Part shown: piece by piece, positions 26,396-36,335 of the stretch
Layout of the letters: the number at the start of each line of letters is the position of its first letter
How positions within the stretch are numbered: the stretch's first letter is position 1
Origin: Mycobacterium dioxanotrophicus
GTDB lineage: Bacteria; Actinomycetota; Actinomycetes; Mycobacteriales; Mycobacteriaceae
Length of the DNA stretch: 64,000 nt
NCBI RefSeq assembly: GCF_002157835.1
Contig: NZ_CP020809.1
Location: 1,798,001 to 1,862,000, forward strand
Direction: 5' to 3'
Position numbers and translations under genes: made by a program
Notes under the pieces: generated by a model
What the model was told of the DNA's origin: nothing
Database searches by the model: none
Seen by the model: the letters and a program-made list of their open reading frames with translations, nothing else

Positions 26396-29300
26396 CGCGA
26401 ACACCGCACATCGGCGGCCCGGTCGAGGAACTGCTCGAACGCAGTGGCCGGTTCTTCACCCCGGGCGAATTTTCCGATGATCTGCGCACTGTCACCCGCC
26501 AGGGCGGCCGCGAGGGCGACGTGTTCTACCGCGACCGGTGGAGCCACGACAAGGTGGTGCGCTCGACCCATGGGGTGAATTGCACCGGTTCGTGTTCATG
26601 GAAGATCTACGTCAAGGACGGGATCATCACGTGGGAAACACAGGAGACCGACTATCCGTCCGTCGGCCCGGATCGGCCCGAATATGAACCGCGCGGCTGT
26701 CCCCGCGGCGCGGCGTTCTCCTGGTACACCTATTCGCCGACCCGCGTGCGGTACCCGTACGCGCGCGGCGTACTGGTCGAGATGTACCGGGAAGCCAAAG
26801 CGCGCCTGGGGGATCCGGTGCTGGCGTGGGCCGACATCCAGCACGACCCGGATCGCAGGCGCAGGTACCAACAGGCCCGCGGCAAGGGCGGCCTGGTCCG
26901 CGTGAGCTGGTCGGAGGCGACCGAGATGATCGCCGCCGCGCACGTGCACACCATCAAGACCTACGGTCCCGACCGCGTCGTCGGGTTCTCACCGATCCCG
27001 GCCATGTCGATGGTGTCCTTCGCTGCCGGGTCGCGGTTCATCGAGCTGCTCGGCGGCGTGATGACATCGTTCTACGACTGGTACGCCGACCTGCCCGTGG
27101 CCTCACCGCAGGTGTTCGGTGATCAGACCGATGTACCGGAATCCGGAGACTGGTGGGATGCAACATATCTGATGATGTGGGGCTCGAACGTCCCGGTCAC
27201 CCGAACGCCCGACGCGCATTGGATGGCCGAGGTCCGCTACCGCGGAACCAAGGTCGTCACGGTCAGTCCCGACTACGCCGACAACACGAAGTTCGCCGAC
27301 GAGTGGATGCCGTGCGCGGCAGGCACCGATGGCGCCCTCGCCATGGCCATGGGACACGTCATCCTGTCGGAATGCTTTGTCAAGCACCGGGTTCCGTTCT
27401 TTGTCGACTACGTTCGGCAATTCACAGACCTGCCGTTCCTGGTCAAGCTCGAGCAACGCGACGGCAGGCTGGTGCCCGCCAAGAACCTCACCGCGGCGGA
27501 TCTGGGCTACGACGTGGAGAATGCCTCGTTCAAACCGGTGCTACTCGACGGTGCCAGCAACGGTGTCGCGGTTCCCCAGGGCTCGTTGGGATTCCGCTAC
27601 GGCAACGACGGCCTCGGCAAATGGAACCTCGACCTCGAAGGCCTCGCCCCGGCACTCACGGTGGCCGAAGAAGCCGGTGAGGTCGCCAAGATCACCTTGC
27701 CGCGGTTCGATACCGTCGACGGCAGCGGTGCGACCATGCAGCGCGGCGTACCGGTACGCCGCGTCGGGGACCACCTGGTGTGTACGGTGTTCGACCTGAT
27801 GCTCGCACAGTACGGCGTGGCTCGGCCCGGACTGCCCGGCGACTGGCCCTCCGGCTACGCGGATGCCACCCGGCCCTACACCCCGGCCTGGCAGGAGGAG
27901 ATCACCGGAGTCAGTGCCGCGCAGGCGATTCGAGTGGCCCGCGAGTTCGCCCGCAACGCCGAGGAATCCGGCGGCCGGTCCATGATCATCATGGGGGCCG
28001 GTATCTGCCAGTGGTTTCACGGCGACGCGACCTACCGGGCGGTGCTGGCCCTGCTGTTGCTGACGGGGGCGATGGGCCGCAACGGAGGCGGCTGGGCGCA
28101 TTACGTCGGCCAGGAGAAATGCCGCCCGGTCACCGGTTGGGCCGCCATGGCGATGGGCACCGACTGGACACGCCCACCGCGGCAGATGGCAGGCACGTCA
28201 TATTGGTACGTCCACACCGACCAGTGGCGCTACGACGGATACCGTGCCGACGCGCTGGCCAGCCCGGTAGGCCGGGGCCGCTTCCGGGACAAGCACACCA
28301 TGGACGTACTGACCTCCGCGGTGGCCATGGGATGGACACCGTTCTTCCCGCAGTTCGACCGGTCCTCACTCGATGTCGCCGACGAGGCCAAGGCCGCCGG
28401 CCAGGAGGTGCCGCAGTATGTGGCCGAACAGCTGGCCACCGGTGCGCTGAAACTCGCTGTCACCGATCCGGACGACCCGGCGAACTGGCCTCGGGTACTC
28501 AACATCTGGCGGGCCAACCTGCTGGGCTCGTCGAGCAAGGGCAACGAGTATTTCCTGCGCCACCTGCTGGGCACGACGTCGAACGTGCAGGCCGAGCCGA
28601 CGGCCGAAGCGTTGCGGCCCAGCGACGTGGCGTGGACCGAGGACATTCCCGAGGGCAAGCTCGACCTGCTGATGTCGATCGACTTCCGGATGACGTCCAC
28701 GACGCTGTTGTCCGACGTGGTGCTCCCGGCCGCGACGTGGTACGAGAAGGCCGACCTGTCCAGCACCGACATGCATCCCTACCTCCACGCGTTCAGCCCC
28801 GCCGTGGACCCACCGTGGGAAACCCGTTCGGACTATGAAGCATTCGGTGCGATCGCCCGGATGTTCAGTGCCCTTGCCGCCAAACACCTGGGCACCCGCA
28901 CCGATGTGGTGATGGGTACGTTGCAGCACGACACCCCGGGGGCGATGGCGTATCCCGGTGGTGTCGAGCATGACTGGCGTGGTACCGGTGAGACGCCCGT
29001 GCCGGGCAAGACCATGGGCCCGCTGGTCGTGGTGGAGCGCGACTATGCCGCGGTCGCCGAGAAGTGGTCCACCCTCGGGCCGCTCGTCGACACCCTGGGG
29101 TTGACCACCAAGGGCGTCACCACGCACCCCGACCAGGAGGTCCGGGAACTAGCAGGCAAGTTCGGTGTGATGGATTCCGGTGTGGCCCAAGGCCGTCCGG
29201 CGATCACCTCGGCCGAACGGATGGCCGACGTCATCCTCGCCCTGTCAGGCACCTCGAACGGTCGGCTGGCCGTGGCAGGCTTCAAGGAACTGGAGAAGCG

Positions 29301-30072
29301 CACCGGCCGCGGGCTGGTGCATCTGGCCGAAGGCAGCGAGGAACGCCGGATCACCTATGCCGACACCCAGGCCCGGCCGGTCCCGGTGATCACCAGCCCG
29401 GAGTGGTCGGGCAGTGAGACCGGCGGGCGCCGGTACGCGCCGTTCACGGTGAACATCGAAGAGCTCAAGCCCTTCCACACGCTCACCGGCCGCATGCACT
29501 TCTACGTCGATCACGACTGGCTGGAGGAACTCGGTGAGCAGTTGCCGACCTACCGGCCCCCGCTGGACATGTCGCGACTGTTCGGTGAGCCGCGGCTCGG
29601 CAGTGACGGCATCGGCCTCACGGTGCGTTATCTGACTCCGCACTCCAAGTGGTCGATCCACTCGGAGTATCAGGACAACCTCTTCATGCTGTCGCTGTCG
29701 CGTGGCGGCCCCACCATGTGGATGAGTCCGTCGGACGCCGCGAAAATCGAGGTACGGGACAATGATTGGATCGAAGCGGTCAACCGCAACGGGGTTGTGG
29801 TGTGCCGTGCGGTGGTGAGTCACCGGATGCCCGAAGGTGTCGTGTACGTCTACCACGCGCAGGAACGCACCATCGACGTACCGCTGACCGAGACCACCGG
29901 AACCCGGGGTGGCATCCACAACTCGCTGACCAGGCTGCTGGTCAAGCCGAGTCATCTCGCCGGCGGGTATGCCCAACATGCGTTCGCGTGGAACTATCTC
30001 GGCCCCACCGGAAATCAGCGCGACGAGGTGACCGTCGTGCGGCGTCGGTCGCAGGAGGTGCGATACCAGTGA
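26392..30072 (+). CDS. narG: Respiratory nitrate reductase alpha subunit NarG
   Basis: The 1226-residue molybdenum catalytic subunit that reduces nitrate to nitrite on the cytosolic face. The FS0 [4Fe-4S] ligands are His60, Cys64, Cys68 and Cys103 (HGVNCTGSC then RGCPRG), the spacing of E. coli NarG. The Mo-ligand Asp is about residue 229 in FYDWYADLPVAS. Other bis-MGD blocks are TDVPESGDWW and MMWGSNVPVTRTPDAHW. The GTG at 26392 is chosen because it overlaps the narK stop; the open frame further upstream is only the shadow of narK. The order narK-narG-narH-narJ-narI is intact. Confidence 0.96.
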   Translation: MTRTPHIGGPVEELLERSGRFFTPGEFSDDLRTVTRQGGREGDVFYRDRWSHDKVVRSTHGVNCTGSCSWKIYVKDGIITWETQETDYPSVGPDRPEYEPRGCPRGAAFSWYTYSPTRVRYPYARGVLVEMYREAKARLGDPVLAWADIQHDPDRRRRYQQARGKGGLVRVSWSEATEMIAAAHVHTIKTYGPDRVVGFSPIPAMSMVSFAAGSRFIELLGGVMTSFYDWYADLPVASPQVFGDQTDVPESGDWWDATYLMMWGSNVPVTRTPDAHWMAEVRYRGTKVVTVSPDYADNTKFADEWMPCAAGTDGALAMAMGHVILSECFVKHRVPFFVDYVRQFTDLPFLVKLEQRDGRLVPAKNLTAADLGYDVENASFKPVLLDGASNGVAVPQGSLGFRYGNDGLGKWNLDLEGLAPALTVAEEAGEVAKITLPRFDTVDGSGATMQRGVPVRRVGDHLVCTVFDLMLAQYGVARPGLPGDWPSGYADATRPYTPAWQEEITGVSAAQAIRVAREFARNAEESGGRSMIIMGAGICQWFHGDATYRAVLALLLLTGAMGRNGGGWAHYVGQEKCRPVTGWAAMAMGTDWTRPPRQMAGTSYWYVHTDQWRYDGYRADALASPVGRGRFRDKHTMDVLTSAVAMGWTPFFPQFDRSSLDVADEAKAAGQEVPQYVAEQLATGALKLAVTDPDDPANWPRVLNIWRANLLGSSSKGNEYFLRHLLGTTSNVQAEPTAEALRPSDVAWTEDIPEGKLDLLMSIDFRMTSTTLLSDVVLPAATWYEKADLSSTDMHPYLHAFSPAVDPPWETRSDYEAFGAIARMFSALAAKHLGTRTDVVMGTLQHDTPGAMAYPGGVEHDWRGTGETPVPGKTMGPLVVVERDYAAVAEKWSTLGPLVDTLGLTTKGVTTHPDQEVRELAGKFGVMDSGVAQGRPAITSAERMADVILALSGTSNGRLAVAGFKELEKRTGRGLVHLAEGSEERRITYADTQARPVPVITSPEWSGSETGGRRYAPFTVNIEELKPFHTLTGRMHFYVDHDWLEELGEQLPTYRPPLDMSRLFGEPRLGSDGIGLTVRYLTPHSKWSIHSEYQDNLFMLSLSRGGPTMWMSPSDAAKIEVRDNDWIEAVNRNGVVVCRAVVSHRMPEGVVYVYHAQERTIDVPLTETTGTRGGIHNSLTRLLVKPSHLAGGYAQHAFAWNYLGPTGNQRDEVTVVRRRSQEVRYQ

Positions 30073-31712
30073 AGGTCATGGCGCAGATGGCGATGGTGAT
30101 GAACCTCGACAAGTGCATCGGCTGCCAAACCTGTTCGGTGACCTGCAAACAGGCCTGGACCAACCGGGCCGGCACCGAGTACGTCTGGTTCAACAACGTC
30201 GAAACCCGCCCGGGCCAGGGCTATCCGCGCACCTACGAGGATCAGGAGCGCTGGCGAGGGGGTTGGCGACTGGACCGCCGAGGTCGGCTGCGGTTGCGCG
30301 ACGGCGGCCGGCTGGCGAAGTTGTCCCGGATCTTCGCCAACCCCAAATTGCCGTCCATCGAGGACTATTACGAGCCGTGGACCTACGACTACGAAAACTT
30401 GACCTCGGCACCGCTCGGTGAACACATTCCCACCGCGCCGCCGCGCAGCCTGATCACCGGCAAGCCGATGAAGGTGTCGTGGTCGGCGAACTGGGACGAC
30501 GATCTGGCCGGATCACCGGAGATCGTGCCCGGTGACCCGATTCTCAAACAGGTCAGCGAGCAGGTCAAGCTCGAACTCGAGCAGACGTTCATGTTCTACC
30601 TGCCCCGGATCTGTGAGCACTGCCTCAACCCGGCCTGCGTCGCGTCATGCCCGTCGGGGGCGATGTACAAGCGGTCCGAGGACGGCATCGTGCTGGTCGA
30701 CCAGGACCGTTGCCGTGGCTGGCGCATGTGTGTTTCCGGATGTCCTTACAAGAAGGTGTATTTCAACCACAAGACCGGAAAAGCCGAGAAGTGCACGCTG
30801 TGCTACCCGCGTATCGAGGTCGGGCTGCCCACGGTGTGCTCGGAAACCTGTGTGGGCCGGTTGCGCTATCTGGGCCTGGTGCTCTACGACGTCGACCGCG
30901 TGCTCGCGGCAGCGTCGGTGCCGGACGACAAGGACCTCTACGAGGCGCACCGGCAGATCCTGCTCGATCCGACCGACCCCGAGGTGATCGCCGGGGCCCG
31001 GTCCTCCGGCATCTCCGACGAATGGATCGAGGCCGCCCAGCGGTCACCGGTGTACAAGCTCATCAACACCTACGGCGTTGCGCTGCCGCTGCATCCGGAA
31101 TTCCGGACGGTGCCGATCGTGTGGTACGTCCCGCCGCTGTCCCCGGTGGTCGACGCGGTCAGCCGCGACGGACACGACGGGGAGGAGCTCGGGAATCTGT
31201 TCGGGGCCCTGGAGGCGCTGCGGATCCCGATCGAATATCTCGCCGGGCTGTTCACCGCCGGGGACACCGGCGTGGTCGAGGGCGTGCTGCGCCGTCTGGC
31301 GGCCATGCGGTCCTATATGCGCGATATCAATCTGGGCCGTCAGACCCAGCCGCACATCGCCGAAGCGGTGGGAATGACCGAAGAGCAGATCTATGAGATG
31401 TACCGGCTGCTCGCCCTCGCGAAATACGAAGAGCGCTACGTCATCCCGACCGCATACGGCTCCGACGCCGGCGATCTGGAGGAACCCGGCTGCTCGCTGT
31501 CCTTCGACGGAGGTCCGGGCATGTACGCGTCGGGCCCGTTCGGTGAGGCCAGCGGCGGCCCGGTGCCCGTCGCGGTGGAGACCTTCCATGCCCTGCAACA
31601 GAGACAGATCGGAACGGGCATGGCTGCCAATGCCGAGCATCCGTCGCGGGTGAACCTGCTCAACTGGGACGGCCGCGGCGTACCCGCAGGCATGTTCCCC
31701 GGCGGGCGGTGA
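30069..31712 (+). CDS. narH: Respiratory nitrate reductase beta subunit NarH
   Basis: The 547-residue iron-sulfur electron-transfer subunit between NarI haems and NarG. The first cluster motif is CIGCQTCSVTC at Cys16/19/22/26. The later ferredoxin-like motifs are CEHCLNPACVASCPSG, CRGWRMCVSGCPYKK (Trp in place of the Cys, the mark of the [3Fe-4S] FS4) and CTLCYPRIEVGLPTVCSETC. The GTG at 30069 overlaps the narG stop; an ATG at 30078 is an alternative. Confidence 0.96.
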   Translation: MKVMAQMAMVMNLDKCIGCQTCSVTCKQAWTNRAGTEYVWFNNVETRPGQGYPRTYEDQERWRGGWRLDRRGRLRLRDGGRLAKLSRIFANPKLPSIEDYYEPWTYDYENLTSAPLGEHIPTAPPRSLITGKPMKVSWSANWDDDLAGSPEIVPGDPILKQVSEQVKLELEQTFMFYLPRICEHCLNPACVASCPSGAMYKRSEDGIVLVDQDRCRGWRMCVSGCPYKKVYFNHKTGKAEKCTLCYPRIEVGLPTVCSETCVGRLRYLGLVLYDVDRVLAAASVPDDKDLYEAHRQILLDPTDPEVIAGARSSGISDEWIEAAQRSPVYKLINTYGVALPLHPEFRTVPIVWYVPPLSPVVDAVSRDGHDGEELGNLFGALEALRIPIEYLAGLFTAGDTGVVEGVLRRLAAMRSYMRDINLGRQTQPHIAEAVGMTEEQIYEMYRLLALAKYEERYVIPTAYGSDAGDLEEPGCSLSFDGGPGMYASGPFGEASGGPVPVAVETFHALQQRQIGTGMAANAEHPSRVNLLNWDGRGVPAGMFPGGR

Positions 31713-32362
31713 GCCATATGAGATTGCGTCACCGCGGTGACGACGCCTTACAGGATCGCCTGGTGTGGCAGTGCGCCTCGTTGTTGCTTGCCTACCCCGA
31801 CCACGAACACCGCCGGCGTCTGGAAACCGTCGATGCGTTGCTCGGCCACATCACGGTGGCCGTCGCCGACGCGCTGGCATACACCCTCGCGGAATTGCGC
31901 GGACGCGACGAGATGGCCGTCGCGGCCGAGTATGTCGAGACGTTCGACATGCGCAAGAACTGCACCCTGCTGCTGACGTACTGGACGGCAGGGGACACGC
32001 GCAACCGCGGCGTGCAGATGCTGGCCTTCGCCGACGCTTACCGGGCTGCCGGTGCCGTTCCCCCGAAAGGCGAAGCACCCGACCATCTTCCGGTGGTGCT
32101 GGAGTTCGCCGCGACCGTGGACCACCGCGCGGGACGGCGGCTGCTCGCCGAGCACCGGGGTCCGATCGATGTCCTGCGGCAGGCGCTCAGCGATCGGGCG
32201 TCGATGTACGCGCCCGCGGTCGGCGCGGTGTGCGCGACGCTGCCGCCGGTCGTACCCGGGCAGACAGCGCGACTGCTGCAGGCTGGGCCGCCCGCGGAAG
32301 CCGTTGGTTTGCAACCGTTTCAACTGACGGTTCCGCCGCGCAGAGTTCAGGGAGGGGTCTGA
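31709..32362 (+). CDS. narJ: Nitrate reductase assembly chaperone NarJ
   Basis: A 217-residue helical chaperone of the NarJ/TorD family that holds apo-NarG during molybdenum cofactor insertion. The family pattern is visible in CASLLLAYPDHEHRRRLETV, AAEYVETFDMRKNCTLLLTYWTAGDTRNRG and DHLPVVLEFAA. It starts by GTGA overlap with the narH stop and is not part of the final enzyme. Confidence 0.93.
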   Translation: MSHMRLRHRGDDALQDRLVWQCASLLLAYPDHEHRRRLETVDALLGHITVAVADALAYTLAELRGRDEMAVAAEYVETFDMRKNCTLLLTYWTAGDTRNRGVQMLAFADAYRAAGAVPPKGEAPDHLPVVLEFAATVDHRAGRRLLAEHRGPIDVLRQALSDRASMYAPAVGAVCATLPPVVPGQTARLLQAGPPAEAVGLQPFQLTVPPRRVQGGV

Positions 32363-32363
32363 G

Positions 32364-33092
32364 GTGGCAGGGTGGGAGATCTTCTGGGACGTGGTGCCGT
32401 ACGTGACGTTGGCGATCGTCGGCATCGGCACCTGGTGGCGTTACCGCTACGACAAGTTCGGTTGGACGACGCGGTCGTCGCAGCTCTATGAGTCTCGGCT
32501 GCTGCGGATCGCGAGCCCGATGTTCCACTTCGGCATCCTCGTGGTGATCGTCGGGCACATCGTGGGCCTGGTGATCCCCAAGTCGTGGATGAACGCGATT
32601 CTCGGTGAGCATGCCTATCACCTGCAGGCCGTCGTCCTGGGCGGCGTCGCGGGCATCGCCACGCTTGTCGGCATCGCGCTGCTGATCTACCGGCGGCGGT
32701 CCACCGGGCCGGTGTTCATGGCCACCACCGGCAACGACAAGATCATGTACCTCGTATTGGTCTCGGCGATCGTCGCGGGCTGCGCCTGCACCTTCATCGG
32801 GGCGACGCCGGCGGGCACCGAGCACGACTACCGCGAAACCGTATCCCCGTGGTTCCGCTCGATCTGGATCCTGCAACCGCGCGGCGATCTGATGGTGCAG
32901 GCACCGGTGCATTTTCATGTTCACGTCATGATCGCCCTGGTGCTGTTCTGCCTGTGGCCGTTCACGCGGTTGGTGCACGTGTTCAGCGCCCCGATCGGGT
33001 ACCTGTTCCGGCCCTACATCGTCTACCGCAGCCGCGATGTCGCAGCCAAGAGTGAACTGGTCGGCTCGCAGCCGCACCGCCGCGGTTGGTGA
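32364..33092 (+). CDS. narI: Respiratory nitrate reductase gamma subunit NarI
   Basis: A 242-residue membrane cytochrome b that oxidises quinol and feeds electrons to NarH. Five hydrophobic helices are present. The four haem ligands are His55 (MFHFG), His65 (VGHIVG), His187 (HFHVH) and His205 (RLVHVF), spaced as in E. coli NarI. GTG start one base after the narJ stop. It ends the nar operon; a DosR-like box for the next gene begins 14 nt after the stop. Confidence 0.95.
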   Translation: MAGWEIFWDVVPYVTLAIVGIGTWWRYRYDKFGWTTRSSQLYESRLLRIASPMFHFGILVVIVGHIVGLVIPKSWMNAILGEHAYHLQAVVLGGVAGIATLVGIALLIYRRRSTGPVFMATTGNDKIMYLVLVSAIVAGCACTFIGATPAGTEHDYRETVSPWFRSIWILQPRGDLMVQAPVHFHVHVMIALVLFCLWPFTRLVHVFSAPIGYLFRPYIVYRSRDVAAKSELVGSQPHRRGW

Positions 33093-33106
33093 CCCAAAGG
33101 GAACTA

Positions 33107-33120
33107 GGGACTTTCGGCAC
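33107..33120 (+). promoter_or_regulatory. DosR-like box upstream of the PPOX gene
   Basis: GGGACTTTCGGCAC matches the common half-degenerate DosR site form GGGACTTTCGGCCC at 13 of 14 positions. It lies 14 nt after narI and about 120 nt before the start of the PPOX flavoprotein gene. Together with the box at 25022 it brackets the nar operon. Confidence 0.65.
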
Positions 33121-33240
33121 TGTCCGAGCCGGTGGCTGCAGGCGCACAGTAGTCGCATGGAGGCTGGCTGCCATCAGCGCCGGGCAGTGGCGGTCCACGC
33201 CCGTGGGAACTCTCGAACTCGTACAAGGAGGTTGATCAGC

Positions 33241-33705
33241 ATGACCAAGGGATCCGAACTTGATGTCCTGACCCGTCGACAGTGCCTGGATCTGCTGCAG
33301 GGCCCGCGGGTGGGCCGGCTGGTGTTCACCGAGGACGCCCTGCCCGCTGTGCAGCCGGTCAACTACCGGATGTGGCGCGATCAGGTGGTGATCCGGGTGG
33401 CCGGGGGAGCCAAACTGACCGCCGCCACCCATCACCAGGTGGTGGCGTTCGAAGCCGACGACCTTGACGCCGACATTCACACCGGCTGGAGCGTGACCGT
33501 CGTCGGCCATGCCGAGCCGATCACCGATGTGGATGAACTCGTGGAGGTCGCCGGGACTTTCGTGCAGCCATGGGTTGAGGGTCGACGTGAGCATTTCGTC
33601 CGGATCGCCACCGAGAAGGTGACCGGGCGGCAGTTCCGCAGTCGCGCCGTGCCGCACTACCAGGGCGTGCCGGCCGGTCGCGATCCCCAACAGAGCAGGG
33701 TCTAG
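33241..33705 (+). CDS. PPOX-fold flavoprotein (pyridoxamine 5'-phosphate oxidase family)
   Basis: A 154-residue split-barrel protein that probably binds FMN or F420. The family blocks are LLQGPRVGRLVFTEDALPAVQPVNYRMW, VVAFEADDLD and GWSVTVVGHAEPITD. Members of this type occur in the DosR (dormancy) regulon of mycobacteria, and a DosR-like box precedes it here. A strong AAGGAGG lies upstream of the ATG, with a leader of about 120 nt after the box. The enzymatic substrate is unknown. Its end overlaps the convergent small zinc-ribbon gene by 4 nt. Confidence 0.85.
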   Translation: MTKGSELDVLTRRQCLDLLQGPRVGRLVFTEDALPAVQPVNYRMWRDQVVIRVAGGAKLTAATHHQVVAFEADDLDADIHTGWSVTVVGHAEPITDVDELVEVAGTFVQPWVEGRREHFVRIATEKVTGRQFRSRAVPHYQGVPAGRDPQQSRV

Positions 33706-33965
33706 TAGCGCAGGTGGTCGCCGACCACCCGCACCATTCCGGGGTGCTGCGTGGTGTACAGCGGGTGCAGGATCATCGGGTGCCGGCAGTGTGCACAGGA
33801 CGATTGCGGCTGATTCACCGATGCGAAGGTCAGGTGATGGCATTCACTGCATCGGACGACGTAGCAAGCGCCGACCCAGTTCGCCAATCCCAGATAGATG
33901 GCAACTGTTGTCCCTGCCGCCAGCACCATGATCAGTGCGATGGTGAGCACTTCGTAGATCTCCAT
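33702..33965 (-). CDS. Small membrane protein with a zinc-ribbon-like tail
   Basis: An 87-residue protein with one N-terminal hydrophobic helix (LTIALIMVLAAGTTVAIYLGLANWVG) followed by a CxxC...CxxC module (CSECHH and CAHCRH) likely to bind zinc, and a short basic tail. I do not recognise a named family. It is convergent with the PPOX gene, overlapping its last 4 nt. Confidence 0.75.
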   Translation of the reverse strand: MEIYEVLTIALIMVLAAGTTVAIYLGLANWVGACYVVRCSECHHLTFASVNQPQSSCAHCRHPMILHPLYTTQHPGMVRVVGDHLRY

Positions 33966-34021
33966 GACGGGTACCTCCGATCACGATCCCGTGGGGATAC
34001 CTCAAAGGTAGCTCGCGTTGC

Positions 34022-34189
34022 TTACGCTTTCCTGGCTCTTCTGAAGACCTTGTCCAGTTCTTTACCGCGCAATCCGGCGTGCTCGGCCTTGCGGACCTTG
34101 TGTAGGACCAGGGGGCAGCGTTTGCACCGCGGCTTGCTTCGACAGCACTTCTTCTTGGGCTTCAGTTCCGCGATCTTGGCGGACTTCAA
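34022..34189 (-). CDS. Small Cys/Lys-rich basic protein
   Basis: A 55-residue basic protein (core KPKKKCCRSKPRCKRCPLV, then VRKAEHAGLRGKELDKVF) with a CC...C...C cluster that could bind zinc or nucleic acid. The TTG at 34189 is chosen because GAGGAG stands 8 nt upstream on the minus strand. The frame stays open further upstream to 34363 only through a 27-bp tandem repeat giving TRGAIDLLR repeats, which I regard as non-native. It resembles small basic proteins conserved near typA in mycobacteria; the function is unknown. Confidence 0.65.
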   Translation of the reverse strand: MKSAKIAELKPKKKCCRSKPRCKRCPLVLHKVRKAEHAGLRGKELDKVFRRARKA

Positions 34190-34192
34190 TCT

Positions 34193-34295
34193 GATCGCTC
34201 CTCGCGTGCGCACAAGATCGATTGCTCCTCGCGTGCGCAGAAGATCGATTGCTCCTCGCGTGCGCAGAAGACCGATCGCTCCTCGCGTGCGCAGA
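34193..34295. repeat. 27-bp tandem repeat, four units
   Basis: Four near-identical 27-bp units (core GCTCCTCGCGTGCGCA) at 34193, 34220, 34247 and 34274. On the minus strand every unit carries GAGGAG, a perfect ribosome-binding core, and the last one serves the small basic protein gene. The period is a multiple of three, so the repeats can be read through as nine-residue peptides. Confidence 0.9.
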
Positions 34296-34353
34296 TAGTG
34301 ACGGGGCTCTCTCGTTTTCGTGATCGACCGGCCGAACTGCGAGAATCTGCGGT

Positions 34354-36267
34354 GTGGATTCACGGCCCAGTTTCAGAAACGTCGCCATCGTCGCTCACGT
34401 CGACCACGGCAAGACGACCCTAGTCGACGCGATGCTGCGGCAGTCGGGTGCCTTGACGCACCGCGGCGACGACGCCGTTGAACGCCTGATGGACTCCGGT
34501 GACCTGGAGAAAGAAAAAGGCATCACGATCCTGGCCAAGAACACCGCGGTGCACCGGCACCACCCGGACGGCACCATGACGGTGATCAACGTCATCGACA
34601 CCCCGGGGCACGCCGACTTCGGCGGCGAGGTGGAGCGCGGCCTGTCCATGGTGGACGGCGTGGTCCTGCTGGTCGACGCCTCGGAAGGGCCGCTGCCGCA
34701 GACCCGCTTCGTGCTGCGCAAGGCGCTGTCCGCGCATCTGCCGGTGATCCTGGTGGTCAACAAGACCGACCGTCCCGACGCCCGGATCTCCGCCGTCGTC
34801 GAGGAGAGCCACGACCTGCTGCTCGACGTCGCCTCCGACCTCGACGAGGAAGCCCAGGCATCCGCCGAGAAAGCCCTTGACCTGCCCACGCTGTACGCGT
34901 CGGGCCGGGCCGGCATCGCGTCGACGACGCAGCCCGCCGACGGCGAGAACCCCGACGGGGAGAACCTCGACCCGCTGTTCGACGTGCTGATGGAGCACAT
35001 CCCGCCGCCTTCGGGCGACCCGGAGGCGCCCCTGCAGGCGCTGGTCACCAACCTTGACGCGTCGGCGTTCCTGGGCCGGCTCGCGCTGATCCGCATCTAC
35101 AACGGTCGGCTCAAAAAGGGCCAGCAGGTGGCCTGGATGCGTGAGGTCGACGGATCACCGGTGATCACCAGCGCCAAGATCACCGAGCTGCTGGCCACCG
35201 AGGGAGTGGACCGCAACCCGACCGAGGAGGCCGTGGCCGGTGACATCGTCGCGGTGGCGGGCATCCCGGAGATCATGATCGGTGACACGCTTGCCGACCC
35301 GGACCACGCGCATGCCCTGCCGCGGATCACCGTCGACGAACCTGCGATCTCGGTGACCATCGGCACCAACACGTCACCGCTGGCAGGCCGGGTGTCCGGG
35401 CACAAGCTGACCGCCCGGATGGTGAAGAACCGCCTCGACCAGGAGCTGGTCGGCAACGTCTCGATCCGGGTCGTCGACATCGGCCGGCCCGACGCCTGGG
35501 AGGTGCAGGGTCGTGGTGAGCTGGCGCTGGCCATCCTCGTCGAGCAGATGCGCCGTGAAGGGTTCGAGCTGACCGTCGGCAAGCCCCAGGTGGTGACCAA
35601 GAACGTCGACGGCAAGCTGCACGAACCGTACGAGGCGCTGACCATCGACTGTCCGGAAGAGTTCGTCGGCGCCATCACCCAGCTGATGGCCGCCCGCAAG
35701 GGCCGCATGGAAGAGATGACCAACCACGCCGCGGGATGGGTCCGGATGGACTTCATCGTCCCCAGCCGTGGCCTGATCGGCTTCCGGACCGACTTCCTCA
35801 CCGAGACCCGCGGCACCGGCATCGCCAACGCGGTGTTCGACGGCTACCGGCCGTGGGCCGGCGAGATCCGGGCCCGGCACACCGGCTCGCTGGTCAGCGA
35901 CCGCAGCGGCTCGATCACCCCGTTCGCGATGATCCAGCTGTCCGACCGCGGGCAGTTCTTCGTCGAACCGGGCGAGGACACCTACGAGGGCCAGGTCGTG
36001 GGGATCAATCCGCGCGCCGAGGATCTCGACATCAACATCACCCGGGAGAAGAAGCTCACCAACATGCGGTCGTCCACCGCCGATGTGATGGAGACCCTGG
36101 CCCGGCCGTTGGTCCTGGACCTGGAGCAGGCGATGGAGTTCTGCGCGGCCGACGAGTGTGTCGAGGTGACACCGGAGATCGTGCGGGTGCGCAAGGTCGA
36201 GCTCACGGCGAGCCTGCGGGCCCGGGCCAAGGCGCGCGCCAAGCAGGAGCAGGGTTCCAAGGCCTGA
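34354..36267 (+). CDS. typA: Ribosome-associated translational GTPase TypA/BipA
   Basis: A 637-residue GTPase that binds the ribosome and helps under stress and in late 50S assembly. The G1 motif HVDHGKTT is at about 15-22, the switch II motif [12 protein letters not shown] near 82, and NKTD near 136. Domain II, the EF-G-like domain III and the BipA-specific C-terminal domain ([21 protein letters not shown], then [14 protein letters not shown]) are complete. GTG start. Order matches Rv1165, directly after the nar genes. Followed by a palindromic repeat. Confidence 0.95.
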   Translation: MDSRPSFRNVAIVAHVDHGKTTLVDAMLRQSGALTHRGDDAVERLMDSGDLEKEKGITILAKNTAVHRHHPDGTMTVINVIDTPGHADFGGEVERGLSMVDGVVLLVDASEGPLPQTRFVLRKALSAHLPVILVVNKTDRPDARISAVVEESHDLLLDVASDLDEEAQASAEKALDLPTLYASGRAGIASTTQPADGENPDGENLDPLFDVLMEHIPPPSGDPEAPLQALVTNLDASAFLGRLALIRIYNGRLKKGQQVAWMREVDGSPVITSAKITELLATEGVDRNPTEEAVAGDIVAVAGIPEIMIGDTLADPDHAHALPRITVDEPAISVTIGTNTSPLAGRVSGHKLTARMVKNRLDQELVGNVSIRVVDIGRPDAWEVQGRGELALAILVEQMRREGFELTVGKPQVVTKNVDGKLHEPYEALTIDCPEEFVGAITQLMAARKGRMEEMTNHAAGWVRMDFIVPSRGLIGFRTDFLTETRGTGIANAVFDGYRPWAGEIRARHTGSLVSDRSGSITPFAMIQLSDRGQFFVEPGEDTYEGQVVGINPRAEDLDINITREKKLTNMRSSTADVMETLARPLVLDLEQAMEFCAADECVEVTPEIVRVRKVELTASLRARAKARAKQEQGSKA

Positions 36268-36276
36268 CTGTTGGCG

Positions 36277-36335
36277 CCGAGTGGCCAGTTCTGCACGCGT
36301 TTTTCGGGTGTGGCGTGTGACAGGTGGCCACTCGG
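36277..36335. repeat. Palindromic interspersed repeat, copy A
   Basis: 11-nt perfect arms (CCGAGTGGCCA and TGGCCACTCGG) around about 37 nt that include GCACGCGTTTTTCGG. Its reverse complement aligns along its length with the repeat at 56351-56407. It lies just after typA and could also act as a terminator. Confidence 0.75.

Noticed and set aside
34193..34295. CRISPR array
   Set aside because: Units are contiguous 27-bp tandem repeats without spacers, and no cas genes are nearby.
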